Assembly: GCF_003664645.1 (NCBI RefSeq)
Contig: NZ_RCHC01000017.1
Coordinates: forward strand, 1-64,000
Reading direction: 5' to 3'
Length of the DNA: 64,000 bases
DNA from: Acinetobacter chengduensis
GTDB taxonomy: Bacteria; Pseudomonadota; Gammaproteobacteria; Pseudomonadales; Moraxellaceae
Part shown: in pieces, positions 7,631 through 15,245 of the stretch
How the letters are laid out: each line of letters starts with the position of its first letter
Numbering within the stretch: the stretch's first letter is position 1
The notes under the pieces: model-generated
What the model was told of the DNA's origin: nothing
What the model saw: only the letters and a program-made list of their open reading frames with translations
Database searches by the model: none
Translations under genes and position numbers: made by a program

Positions 7631-8440
7631 ATGTATCAAATTAATGCCCTAAACCCCAAAGACGAAGGGCATCACACGCGTAAGCGTTTTGGGCAAAACT
7701 TCTTACATGACCAACGTGTCATTGCGAAAATTGTACGTTCGGTAAACCCACGTTCTGGCGATAATGTTGTGGAAATCGGGCCTGGTCTGGCAGCTTTAAC
7801 TTCACCTTTGATTGGTGAATGTGATGCTTTAACCGTGGTGGAGCTTGATCGTGATTTGGCAGCAGGTTTACCCGGGCGTGTACCACATCCTGAGCGTTTA
7901 ACCATTGTAGAAACAGATGCACTGAAATACGATTTCACTGAATTGTTTGAAGATGGTCGACCGCTACGTGTAGTGGGTAACTTACCCTATAACATTTCAA
8001 CGCCACTGTTATTCCATCTCTTAGAGTTTGGCGATAAAGTCAAAGATATGCATTTTATGCTTCAAAAAGAAGTGGTTGATCGTATTACGGCATCGCCAAA
8101 CACCAAAGAATATGGTCGTTTGTCAGTGATGATTCAGTACTACTGTAAACCAACTTTCTTGTTTGAAGTGCCACCTGGCTCATTCAATCCACCACCAAAA
8201 GTAACCTCTGCGGTATTCCGTTTAGAACCTTATGCAGATAAACCGATTGTGGCAAAAAATGAAAAAGCCTTGGCGCGTTTGGTATCGCATGTATTTACAC
8301 AGCGTCGTAAAACTTTGCGTAACAGCTTAAAAGGTATGTTGGTTGAAGATGGTTTTGAAAATGCTGGTGTTGATCCAATGGCACGTCCGGAAACATTAAG
8401 CTTAGCTCAATTTGTCGCTTTAGCTGATCAAATGGTTTAA
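7631..8440 (+). CDS. rsmA: 16S rRNA (adenine1518/1519-N6)-dimethyltransferase
   Basis: A 269-residue SAM methyltransferase (KsgA) that dimethylates two adjacent adenines in the 3' hairpin of 16S rRNA during 30S maturation. Visible motifs are RFGQNFLHD at the N-terminus, the SAM loop EIGPG (residues 48-52) and the catalytic NLPY (117-120), followed by GSFNPPPKVTSAVFRL and FTQRRKTLRNSL. I start at the ATG at 7631, which has GGAA six bases before it. A TTG at 7619 and an ATG at 7625 are in frame but would place that site inside the gene. It lies 30 bases behind pdxA and five before apaH. Confidence 0.96.
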   Translation: MYQINALNPKDEGHHTRKRFGQNFLHDQRVIAKIVRSVNPRSGDNVVEIGPGLAALTSPLIGECDALTVVELDRDLAAGLPGRVPHPERLTIVETDALKYDFTELFEDGRPLRVVGNLPYNISTPLLFHLLEFGDKVKDMHFMLQKEVVDRITASPNTKEYGRLSVMIQYYCKPTFLFEVPPGSFNPPPKVTSAVFRLEPYADKPIVAKNEKALARLVSHVFTQRRKTLRNSLKGMLVEDGFENAGVDPMARPETLSLAQFVALADQMV

Positions 8441-8445
8441 AACGT

Positions 8446-9294
8446 ATGACACGCGCAGTTCGATATAATTATGTAATTGGTGATGTTCAGGGCTGTTTTG
8501 AAGCCTTGAAAGCCTTACTCAAAGAAATTAAGTTTGATGCAGATCAAGATTTTATTTGGTTTGCAGGAGACTTGGTTGCCCGTGGAGAGAACTCCATTGG
8601 TGCAATTCGCTTTATCAAAAAGTTAGTTGATAATGGCGTAGCTGCAACTGTGTTGGGCAATCATGATTTAAATTTGTTGGCCGTTGCGCGTGGAATTAAA
8701 GAAATTAAGCCAGAAGACAACACTGATGATGTGATTCATGCCTTAGAAAGTGATGACTTAATCGAGTGGCTTCGTCAGCAACCTTTATGTTTATTTCCTA
8801 ATGAACATACTGTGATTACGCATGCGGGTATTCCATGTAATTGGAGCGTAGAGCAAGTGGCGCGTTTGGCTAAAGAAGTTGAAGCTGTGCTGGCAAATGA
8901 AGACTTTGCGGTATTGGATGATTTTTTGGCGAATATGTATGGGAAGAAGCCAACGCTGTGGTCAGAAGACTTAACTGGTCATGAGCGCTTACGCTGTATT
9001 ACCAACTATTTGACTCGTATGCGCTTAACCGATGCAGAAGGTCGTTTAGAGTTTAGCTTTAAAGATGCTTTAGATGAGCCGATGCCAGAAGGTTTTAAAC
9101 CTTGGTTTGAATTTGAATCAAAAGTAGCGCAAACACATCAAATCATTTTTGGTCATTGGGCCGCATTACAAGGCAAAACGATTTCTCTGCAGATTCAAAA
9201 TGTAGATGGTGGATGTGTTTGGGGTAATCAGTTGATTGCTTACCGTTTGGAAGATCAGAGTCTGTTTTCGGTAGATAATCCAGTGCAGTTGTAG
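8446..9294 (+). CDS. apaH: Symmetrical bis(5'-nucleosyl)-tetraphosphatase
   Basis: A 282-residue calcineurin-like phosphoesterase that splits Ap4A into two ADP and can also remove Np4 caps from RNA in E. coli. The metal-binding motifs are GDVQGC (12-17), GDLVARG (41-47) and GNHD (71-74), followed by THAGIPCNWS and FGHWAALQG. It ends the pdxA-rsmA-apaH operon before a bidirectional terminator. The apaG gene found between rsmA and apaH in enterobacteria is absent. Confidence 0.96.
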   Translation: MTRAVRYNYVIGDVQGCFEALKALLKEIKFDADQDFIWFAGDLVARGENSIGAIRFIKKLVDNGVAATVLGNHDLNLLAVARGIKEIKPEDNTDDVIHALESDDLIEWLRQQPLCLFPNEHTVITHAGIPCNWSVEQVARLAKEVEAVLANEDFAVLDDFLANMYGKKPTLWSEDLTGHERLRCITNYLTRMRLTDAEGRLEFSFKDALDEPMPEGFKPWFEFESKVAQTHQIIFGHWAALQGKTISLQIQNVDGGCVWGNQLIAYRLEDQSLFSVDNPVQL

Positions 9295-9314
9295 ATATCA
9301 TAAAATCATCACAA

Positions 9315-9340
9315 AAAAGCCCCTATTTGTAGGGGCTTTT
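9315..9340. terminator. Bidirectional terminator between apaH and the DUF2147 cluster
   Basis: Stem AAAAGCCCCTA and its complement with a 4-base loop; A and T runs on both sides allow termination in both directions. Confidence 0.9.
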
Positions 9341-9349
9341 TTTATTGGA

Positions 9350-9796
9350 TTAATCTAAACGAATCCAAGTTTGGTTGCGACCTAAGACCGATACGCCGAT
9401 ACTGGCGCGGATGGTTAAGCGTTTGCCTGTGCTATTTAAGCGGATTTTAGCGTCGTACATTTTTCCAGACAGTGGGTCAATAATACGGCCTTTTTCATAA
9501 TTGTTGGTGCCTTTGATATGCTTCAAACCTTTAATGATTTCCATACCTAAAATTGGCTGATTCGTATACGGGGCAGGGCACTTATTGCAGGTCTTTTGCG
9601 GTGTATAGCCTGGGCGTGGTGTCACTTTAACAATTTTACCCGTATAAGTATTATTTTCTTCTTGTTGAATGGCAATAATTGCTTTGGCTTCACCTGATTT
9701 ATCATCAATTTGTTGCCAAATACCAGAGATGTCTTCTGCAAAGGAGTGCCCTGCAAAACACAAGGTACTTATAGCAAGCAACATACTTTTCAACAT
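9350..9796 (-). CDS. Secreted DUF2147 protein, copy 1
   Basis: A 148-residue protein with a cleavable signal peptide (residues 1-20, cleavage near GHSFA) and the DUF2147 core: ISGIWQQIDDKSGEAKAIIAI, GKIVKVTPRPGYTPQKTC, a CNKCPAPYTNQPILG block, and IIDPLSGKMYDAKIRL near the end. It closes with LGRNQTWIRLD. The family is common in Gram-negative bacteria, is predicted to be a small periplasmic beta protein, and has no established function. The CxxCP pair could form a disulfide or bind metal. This is the distal of four tandem paralogues and is not closely coupled to the next one (143 bases). Confidence 0.88.
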   Translation of the reverse strand: MLKSMLLAISTLCFAGHSFAEDISGIWQQIDDKSGEAKAIIAIQQEENNTYTGKIVKVTPRPGYTPQKTCNKCPAPYTNQPILGMEIIKGLKHIKGTNNYEKGRIIDPLSGKMYDAKIRLNSTGKRLTIRASIGVSVLGRNQTWIRLD

Positions 9797-9902
9797 GATC
9801 GTCCAAACCCCTAAAAAAGCTTTTCAATATGCGGGCCTATGTTATAAAGTTTACTAGAATAGTCAACTTTATTTTTTAAAAAATGATCAATATAAAGTAG
9901 AA

Positions 9903-9922
9903 AAACCGCCTTGTGGCGGTTT
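9903..9922 (-). terminator. Terminator after DUF2147 copy 2
   Basis: AAACCGCC / GGCGGTTT stem with a 4-base loop, followed on the minus strand by further T residues. It shows that copy 2 is not simply co-transcribed with copy 1. Confidence 0.8.
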
Positions 9923-9939
9923 GTGATAGGTTTAAAAAA

Positions 9940-10392
9940 TTAGTCTTGACGAAGCCATGTTTGGCTACGGCCGAGGGCTGAAACCCCCATATAGCCACGT
10001 AGCGTTAGGCGTTTACCATTGCCATTAATACGGACTTTGGCATCATAGACTTTGCCTGAAAGTGGGTCGATCACGCGACCTTTTTCATAATTTTCTGTGC
10101 CTTCCACATGCTTTAACCCAGTCAGGATATCCATCCCTAAAATAGGTTGATTGGTATAAGGTGCAGGGCAATTATTGCAGGTCTTTTGCGGTGTATAGCC
10201 TGGGCGTGGTGTCACCTTAATAATTTTACCTGTAAACGTACCATTACTTTCTTTGCGAATTTCTATCAATGCTTTTGGCGAGCCAGATTTATCATCAATT
10301 TGTTGCCAAAGGCCTGATAAGTCTTGAGCGGCGACAGAGCCCGCCATAAATGTACCAACCAAAAGTGAGATAATTTTGAGCTTTTTCATCAT
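9940..10392 (-). CDS. Secreted DUF2147 protein, copy 2
   Basis: A 150-residue paralogue of the neighbours with a signal peptide (about residues 1-22, MKKLKIISLLVGTFMAGSVAA) and the same core: DLSGLWQQIDDKSGSPKALI, CNNCPAPYTNQPILG, VIDPLSGKVYDAK, LRGYMGVSALGRSQTWLRQD. A 44-base stretch covering the codons of the first Cys and TPRPGY is identical to copy 1 (9582-9625 against 10172-10215), which points to recent duplication or gene conversion between these two. Function unknown; a periplasmic location is inferred. Confidence 0.88.
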   Translation of the reverse strand: MMKKLKIISLLVGTFMAGSVAAQDLSGLWQQIDDKSGSPKALIEIRKESNGTFTGKIIKVTPRPGYTPQKTCNNCPAPYTNQPILGMDILTGLKHVEGTENYEKGRVIDPLSGKVYDAKVRINGNGKRLTLRGYMGVSALGRSQTWLRQD

Positions 10393-10441
10393 TCTATCCT
10401 TTTTATGATTTTGAGCTTATTGGGCAAAGAAAATGAAGTCA

Positions 10442-10891
10442 TTATTCTTGGCGAATCCACATTTGTGTACGGCCAATGGCTGAAATTCCAATATAGCCAC
10501 GGAGGTGTAAGCGTTTGCCATTGGACATTAACTTACCTTTTAGGCTGTACATTTTTCCAGATAAAGGATCCAGAATTTTTCCTTCGTCATAACTATTTTC
10601 ATCAACTAATTTTAGGTTTTTAAATACTTCTAAGCCTAAAATAGGTTGATCTGTATAAGGGGGTGGGCAATTTACACATTTCTCACGTGGTGTATAACCA
10701 GGTCGAGGTGTGACCTTAATAATTTTTCCACTAAAAGAGCCGTTAGTATCCTTCTTAATTTCAATTAATGCTTTAGGTGAACCTGTTTTATCGTCAATCT
10801 GTTTCCAAATCCCTGTGAGGTCTTGAGCAAAACCCGATGTACTTAAAAAGAGTAAACCGATGAGAGATGCCCATTTTGTATTTTTATGCAT
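10442..10891 (-). CDS. Secreted DUF2147 protein, copy 3
   Basis: A 149-residue paralogue with a signal peptide (about residues 1-22, ending STSGFA) and the core DLTGIWKQIDDKTGSPKALI, GKIIKVTPRPGYTP, then CVNCPPPYTDQPILG. It is the most diverged copy in the middle: it has DEGKILDPLSGKMYSLKGKL and LRGYIGISAIGRTQMWIRQE. The spacing to copy 2 is 49 bases, with no clear terminator between them, so these two may share a transcript. Function unknown. Confidence 0.87.
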   Translation of the reverse strand: MHKNTKWASLIGLLFLSTSGFAQDLTGIWKQIDDKTGSPKALIEIKKDTNGSFSGKIIKVTPRPGYTPREKCVNCPPPYTDQPILGLEVFKNLKLVDENSYDEGKILDPLSGKMYSLKGKLMSNGKRLHLRGYIGISAIGRTQMWIRQE

Positions 10892-11051
10892 CGTTCTTCT
10901 TCCTAGTTATTAAACCGTTCAATCTTTGAACTTAGTTTCATGTTAGGTAAGAATCTCTTGACGTGCAACTAACTTTTGGTAAAAAACTTCATAAAAAATG
11001 AATTTTGCCAAGAAAAATGTGACGAAATTCATACTTTATTTTGACGAATTA

Positions 11052-11492
11052 TTAGTCTTGGCGAATCCATGTTTGACTACGACCTAATGCAGAGACACCC
11101 ACATAGCCACGTAAAGTTAAACGTTTGCCATTTGGGCTTAATTTTGCCTTTGTGCTATAAATTTTTCCTGATAGTGGATCAAGGATTTGGCCACGATCAT
11201 AATTATTGTCCGTAGTCTCACGTAAACCTGTCAGTACATCTAAGCCTAAAATGGGCTTATTGGTATAAGGTGCAGGGCAACCTACACAGGTTTCTTTAGG
11301 CGTGTAACCTGCACGTGGTGTAATTTTAATGACTTTAGCCGCATAAGTTCCATTACTGGTTTGACGGATTTCTAAAAGTGCTTTTGGTGAGCCTGTTTTA
11401 TCATCAATATTTTGCCAAAGACCGGTTAAATCATTTGCAAAAGCTAAGCTAGAGAGTGAGCTAAGGACTAGTGCTGACATCAATTTAAGCAT
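11052..11492 (-). CDS. Secreted DUF2147 protein, copy 4
   Basis: A 146-residue paralogue with a signal peptide (residues 1-19, MLKLMSALVLSSLSSLAFA) and the core DLTGLWQNIDDKTGSPKALL, KITPRAGYTPKETC, CVGCPAPYTNKPILG, ILDPLSGKIYSTKAKL and LRGYVGVSALGRSQTWIRQD. It is the most upstream copy, separated from copy 3 by 160 bases, which suggests an independent promoter. The cysteine pair and the DPLSGK turn are kept in all four copies, so these residues are the best clues to function. Confidence 0.87.
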   Translation of the reverse strand: MLKLMSALVLSSLSSLAFANDLTGLWQNIDDKTGSPKALLEIRQTSNGTYAAKVIKITPRAGYTPKETCVGCPAPYTNKPILGLDVLTGLRETTDNNYDRGQILDPLSGKIYSTKAKLSPNGKRLTLRGYVGVSALGRSQTWIRQD

Positions 11493-11586
11493 GAATAAAA
11501 GCTCCTATTTATCTGTTAATTCATTCACTTAACATAGTGTAAGTGGAATAAACGAATGAGACAATGGGGGAAAAATGATCACTCAG

Positions 11587-12261
11587 TCATAATTTTTGTA
11601 GCATTAAAATGAAAGTTGGTAGCCAAATTGCAGTGAATACTGCATTAACTGCCATACCAAAAGCAGCGTAACGGCCAGCCACGCTACCACGTTGCCATGC
11701 TTGTGCTGTTCCAATGGCATGTGCCGCTAAGCCTAAAGCAAGACCAGATGCACGTTCATCATTGATGTGTCTAAGAATCAAAGGTGAAAAAGCTGCACCA
11801 ATGACGCCAGATAAAATCACAATTAAAATGGCGAGGCTTACAGGGGCTTGTAATAAGGTCGCAATATTAATTGCAATAGGCGTGGTCACTGCACGTGTCG
11901 CAAAGGCCATGATAGTGGCATCTGACAAGTGCAATAAATAGGCAAGACCCATTGGAAGAGCTACAGCACTGATACTAGCGAAAATAAGAATACTCACAAT
12001 GCCTTTTAGTGGCAGATCATCATAACGCATGGCTGCGAGTGGTATAGCTAATGCAACCGTTACATAGCCAAGTAAGTGATTAAACACAGGGTTCACTTCA
12101 GCCATATAACGCTCATAAGGAATACCAAAGACTGCAAGAAGTGCGATGACAAAACACATGGCGATCACAATGACTGGAATTTGTGGTAGCACTTTATTAA
12201 TGGGTTTGGCGCAGATATAGGCCACGAAGGTTAATGCGAAGGCGAGGAGGATGGTAAGCAT
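11587..12261 (-). CDS. LrgB/CidB family membrane protein
   Basis: A 224-residue polytopic membrane protein of the LrgB family. Conserved blocks include TRAVTTPIAINIA, APVSLAILIVILSGVIGAAF and GLALGLAAHAIGTAQAW. LrgB proteins work with LrgA/CidA; they are linked to murein-hydrolase or holin-like control in Staphylococcus, and in some bacteria and chloroplasts to organic-acid transport. I use the ATG at 12261, which has AGGAGA upstream; the longer frame overlaps the end of the lrgA-like gene. It follows that gene by 10 bases. Confidence 0.9.
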   Translation of the reverse strand: MLTILLAFALTFVAYICAKPINKVLPQIPVIVIAMCFVIALLAVFGIPYERYMAEVNPVFNHLLGYVTVALAIPLAAMRYDDLPLKGIVSILIFASISAVALPMGLAYLLHLSDATIMAFATRAVTTPIAINIATLLQAPVSLAILIVILSGVIGAAFSPLILRHINDERASGLALGLAAHAIGTAQAWQRGSVAGRYAAFGMAVNAVFTAIWLPTFILMLQKL

Positions 12262-12271
12262 GAATTTTCTC

Positions 12272-12643
12272 CTATAGCCATGTTTTAGAAATTTTGGCAT
12301 ACACCCAAAGCGGGATGAGTGTGCTGACAACCAATACGGTTAAAAATAGTGGGATTTCTTTGCCCATGTGCATGAGCATGAGCAAAGAACCAGCACTAAT
12401 TGGCAAGAAAGCAAAGGCGCTTTCTTTCATAATTTTATTGTTGGTATCAATCATGCGGGCGGGTAGATGCTTGAATTTACGCCACAATAACAGCACCGCT
12501 AGTAAGCTCAATAGCCCGACTAAGTTTCCAAGTTCTGGATGGTTAAATTGGCCCATTAGCCAGACAGCACCCTCACGAAAAATAATAATCAGTGCAATTG
12601 TGCCTACCCAGGCTTTCCAATCGAGTGTTTTGATCCAATCCAT
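12272..12643 (-). CDS. CidA/LrgA family holin-like protein
   Basis: A 123-residue, highly hydrophobic protein with about four membrane helices: TIALIIIFREGAVWLM, LVGLLSLLAVLLLW, AFAFLPISAGSLLMLM and PLFLTVLVVSTLIPLWVY. The segment LPISAGSLLM is in the place of the CidA family motif. It precedes the LrgB-like gene by 10 bases, the standard pair order. The role is probably membrane permeability or metabolite export; it is not possible to say which from sequence. Confidence 0.85.
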   Translation of the reverse strand: MDWIKTLDWKAWVGTIALIIIFREGAVWLMGQFNHPELGNLVGLLSLLAVLLLWRKFKHLPARMIDTNNKIMKESAFAFLPISAGSLLMLMHMGKEIPLFLTVLVVSTLIPLWVYAKISKTWL

Positions 12644-12678
12644 TCTTGATCTTTCATTAAAATTTTATTTCTTTTGTT

Positions 12679-14019
12679 TTAACTGATTTGATCATCTATT
12701 TCAAATTCTTCTAGTGGACGTTGGAACTGCTGAGCACGTTCACCTAAGATTTCTTCAAGCGGTAAATGTGCTTGTTTGATTAATTGTTCAAGTTTATGTG
12801 GTGCCATAATGACATGTAATTTTAAGTTGCCATGATCATCATAGTGTTCTGATTGAATCACATTGAGTGCATAAAATTGTGTGCGTAATTTGCCATAAGC
12901 GGGTTTCAGCGAGAGTTCAAAGCTTTGCATGTGGCCCATTAAGCATTCATGCACAGCTTGACGCAAATAATTGAGTCCTTGCGAGGTATGTGCAGATACA
13001 TACACGCGTTCAGGTTGGTGCGGGCAATGGTAGACAATTTTAGCTTGTTCACCAGACTGATCAATTTTGTTGTAGACCCGTAATACCGGAACATCAGCAC
13101 CAATTTCATTGAGGACTTTTTCAACTGCTTCAATTTGCTCAAGCATCTCTGGGCTACTTGAGTCGATCACATGCAGTAATAGGCTGGCTTCGACGGTTTC
13201 TTCTAGCGTTGCTTTAAATGATTCAACCAAAGAATGCGATAAGTTACGTACAAAACCAACCGTGTCCGCCAAGACTAAATTACCAATCCCGTCCCAAGTT
13301 AAACGACGTAATGTTGGGTCGAGTGTGGCAAATAGTTGGTCAGCTGCGTATACATCACTGTCTGCCAAGATATTAAACAGTGTTGATTTTCCAGCGTTGG
13401 TATAACCCACTAAAGATACGGTCGGTACAGCGGCTTTTTTACGCGCAATTCGACCCTGCATACGTGTTTGACGAACTTTTTCAATGCGGTCTTTGAGTTG
13501 TCCCATACGAATTCGGAGCAAACGACGGTCAGTTTCTAGCACGGTTTCACCTGGGCCTCTTAGACCAATACCGCCTTTTTGGCTGTCTAAATTGCCACGA
13601 CTTCGGATTAAGCGTGAAGACATGTGCTGTAACTGTGCTAATTCAACTTGCAACTTACCTTCATAGGTTCGCGCACGTTGTGCAAAAATGTCGAGAATCA
13701 GTTCAGTCCGATCCACAACACGGCAGTGCATAATTTTTTCAAGATTACGTGCTTGGGCAGGCGTGAGCGCATGGTCAAAAATGACCAAATCTGCTTCTAG
13801 TGCCTGTACTTCTTCGGCAATTTCTTCGGCTTTACCTGAACCAATAAACAGTTTGGCATCGGGCTTAATACGCGAGGCATGGATATGTTGTAGAATTTCA
13901 GCACCTGCCGATTGTGCAAGTAAGTGAAACTCTTCAGCATCTAGGTCATCTAGCATTTGTACTGCCACACTGACCAAAATAACGCGATCGCCACTATGCT
14001 GTTTATTCAAATGATTCAC
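12679..14019 (-). CDS. hflX: Ribosome-associated GTPase HflX
   Basis: A 446-residue GTPase that splits stalled or hibernating 70S ribosomes under stress. The N-terminal HflX domain includes LTPAQARNLE and DRTELILDIFAQRA (about 86-116), then the glycine-rich GGIGLRGPGETVLETDRR (149-166). The G domain has G1 GYTNAGKS (205-212), G3 DTVGF (252-256) and G4 NKID (near 318). A C-terminal extension of about 80 residues follows. In enterobacteria it lies behind hfq, but here it stands alone upstream of the lrgAB pair. Confidence 0.96.
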   Translation of the reverse strand: MNHLNKQHSGDRVILVSVAVQMLDDLDAEEFHLLAQSAGAEILQHIHASRIKPDAKLFIGSGKAEEIAEEVQALEADLVIFDHALTPAQARNLEKIMHCRVVDRTELILDIFAQRARTYEGKLQVELAQLQHMSSRLIRSRGNLDSQKGGIGLRGPGETVLETDRRLLRIRMGQLKDRIEKVRQTRMQGRIARKKAAVPTVSLVGYTNAGKSTLFNILADSDVYAADQLFATLDPTLRRLTWDGIGNLVLADTVGFVRNLSHSLVESFKATLEETVEASLLLHVIDSSSPEMLEQIEAVEKVLNEIGADVPVLRVYNKIDQSGEQAKIVYHCPHQPERVYVSAHTSQGLNYLRQAVHECLMGHMQSFELSLKPAYGKLRTQFYALNVIQSEHYDDHGNLKLHVIMAPHKLEQLIKQAHLPLEEILGERAQQFQRPLEEFEIDDQIS

Positions 14020-14087
14020 CCAGCCAATAATTTATAGATTAAAAAGCTATTTTAGGCGAAAACACAGTGTCCGAGTAAAGAACTGCT

Positions 14088-14216
14088 TTAAAATACCCAT
14101 GAAAAAAGCAGGGCAAAGCTCAGCATAAAGCCAATATATAACAATGAAATCCCACCAATCATGGCTAAGGCTGCGTGTTTTGAAAGTTGCTCTGGTTTAA
14201 GATTCGTGTTGTGCAT
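14088..14216 (-). CDS. Small membrane protein, 42 residues
   Basis: A short open frame beginning MHNTNLKPEQLSKHAALAM with one hydrophobic helix (about 19-42, MIGGISLLYIGFMLSFALLFSW) that ends the protein. It fills the gap between hflX and the acyltransferase. The amphipathic start followed by a single helix is typical of small membrane proteins. No strong ribosome site was seen, so the call rests on composition and position alone. Confidence 0.45.
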   Translation of the reverse strand: MHNTNLKPEQLSKHAALAMIGGISLLYIGFMLSFALLFSWVF

Positions 14217-14401
14217 CAGAATGTAAATCTATTAATTCGATGATTACATGTTAATTGATTTGTTTAATCGATTGAAACAAGAAAAAGAAATCACAACTTT
14301 CGGTTTTTATGATCAATGTAAAATTTTAATCCTCAGTATAGTATGATGCAGTGAAGGCATTTCATACGACGAAATACAATATTTTTAGTAGTGATCATTT
14401 T

Positions 14402-15217
14402 ATGACTCAACCCTTAGTACATTCACAAAAAAATTCTAAAGGCTTCTCCAGATTTGTTCTTTATGTTCAAAAAGTCGCGGCTATGTTGGTTGCTGTGAGT
14501 GCTGGGTTTTATTTGGTATTTCGTCACCGTTTATATAAAGATCCGAACAATCCTAAAAATACCCGTTATGTACAGTACTTTTGTCGAAAACTTTGTAAGG
14601 TATTTAACATTGATGTGAAAGTACATGGTGAAATACCGCGTGAACCTGCACTTTGGGTGAGTAATCACATTTCTTGGTTAGATATTGCAGTTTTGGGATC
14701 AGGCGCACGAGTGTTCTTTTTAGCCAAAGCAGAAATTGAATCTTGGCCTTTATTGGGTAAATTAGCCAAGGGTGGCGGGACTTTATTTATTAAACGTGGC
14801 TCAGGCGATTCCATGCGAATTCGTGAGCAAATGACCGATTTTTTAAAACAAGATAGCCCAGTGTTGTTTTTCCCAGAAGCGACTACGACAGATGGCACAC
14901 GAATTAAAAAAGTACATGGGCGCTTATTAGGTGCAGCAATTGAAGCCAATAAGCCTGTGCAAATTTGTTTAATTTGTTATGTGAATCAGCAGGGCGAACT
15001 CGATATGGTCGCGCCATTTATTGATGACATGACTTTTGCACAGCATGTACAAAATGTTCTCGAAATGCCACAAGTTACTGCGCATTTGATGAGTTTACCT
15101 GCCATTGATTCGGCAGGGCATACAGTGGACAGCTTAACAGCAGAAGTACAGCAGAAGATGAATGAGGGATTGATTGAGCTACAAGCTCAAGTGCTTCGTA
15201 AGCCTGCTGTTGTTTAA
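14402..15217 (+). CDS. 1-acyl-sn-glycerol-3-phosphate acyltransferase family (PlsC-like)
   Basis: A 271-residue membrane-bound acyltransferase. An N-terminal hydrophobic segment (about 22-41) is followed by the H(X4)D motif NHISWLD (H89, D94), a GGGTLFIKRGSGDS substrate block and FFPEATTTDG, where Ala replaces the usual Gly of FPEG. Family members acylate lysophosphatidic acid or other lysophospholipids, including ornithine lipids, at the inner membrane. The exact acceptor is unknown. I start at the ATG at 14402 because the alternative GTG at 14351 lies at a promoter-like TATAGTATGAT sequence. It converges on the phospholipase D gene. Confidence 0.88.
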   Translation: MTQPLVHSQKNSKGFSRFVLYVQKVAAMLVAVSAGFYLVFRHRLYKDPNNPKNTRYVQYFCRKLCKVFNIDVKVHGEIPREPALWVSNHISWLDIAVLGSGARVFFLAKAEIESWPLLGKLAKGGGTLFIKRGSGDSMRIREQMTDFLKQDSPVLFFPEATTTDGTRIKKVHGRLLGAAIEANKPVQICLICYVNQQGELDMVAPFIDDMTFAQHVQNVLEMPQVTAHLMSLPAIDSAGHTVDSLTAEVQQKMNEGLIELQAQVLRKPAVV

Positions 15218-15245
15218 GCATATTTAGGTTTTTGCCAAGTTGGCT

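Noticed and set aside
12294..12686. 130-codon plus-strand frame opposite the CidA/LrgA-like gene
   Set aside because: Antisense shadow of a real membrane-protein gene.
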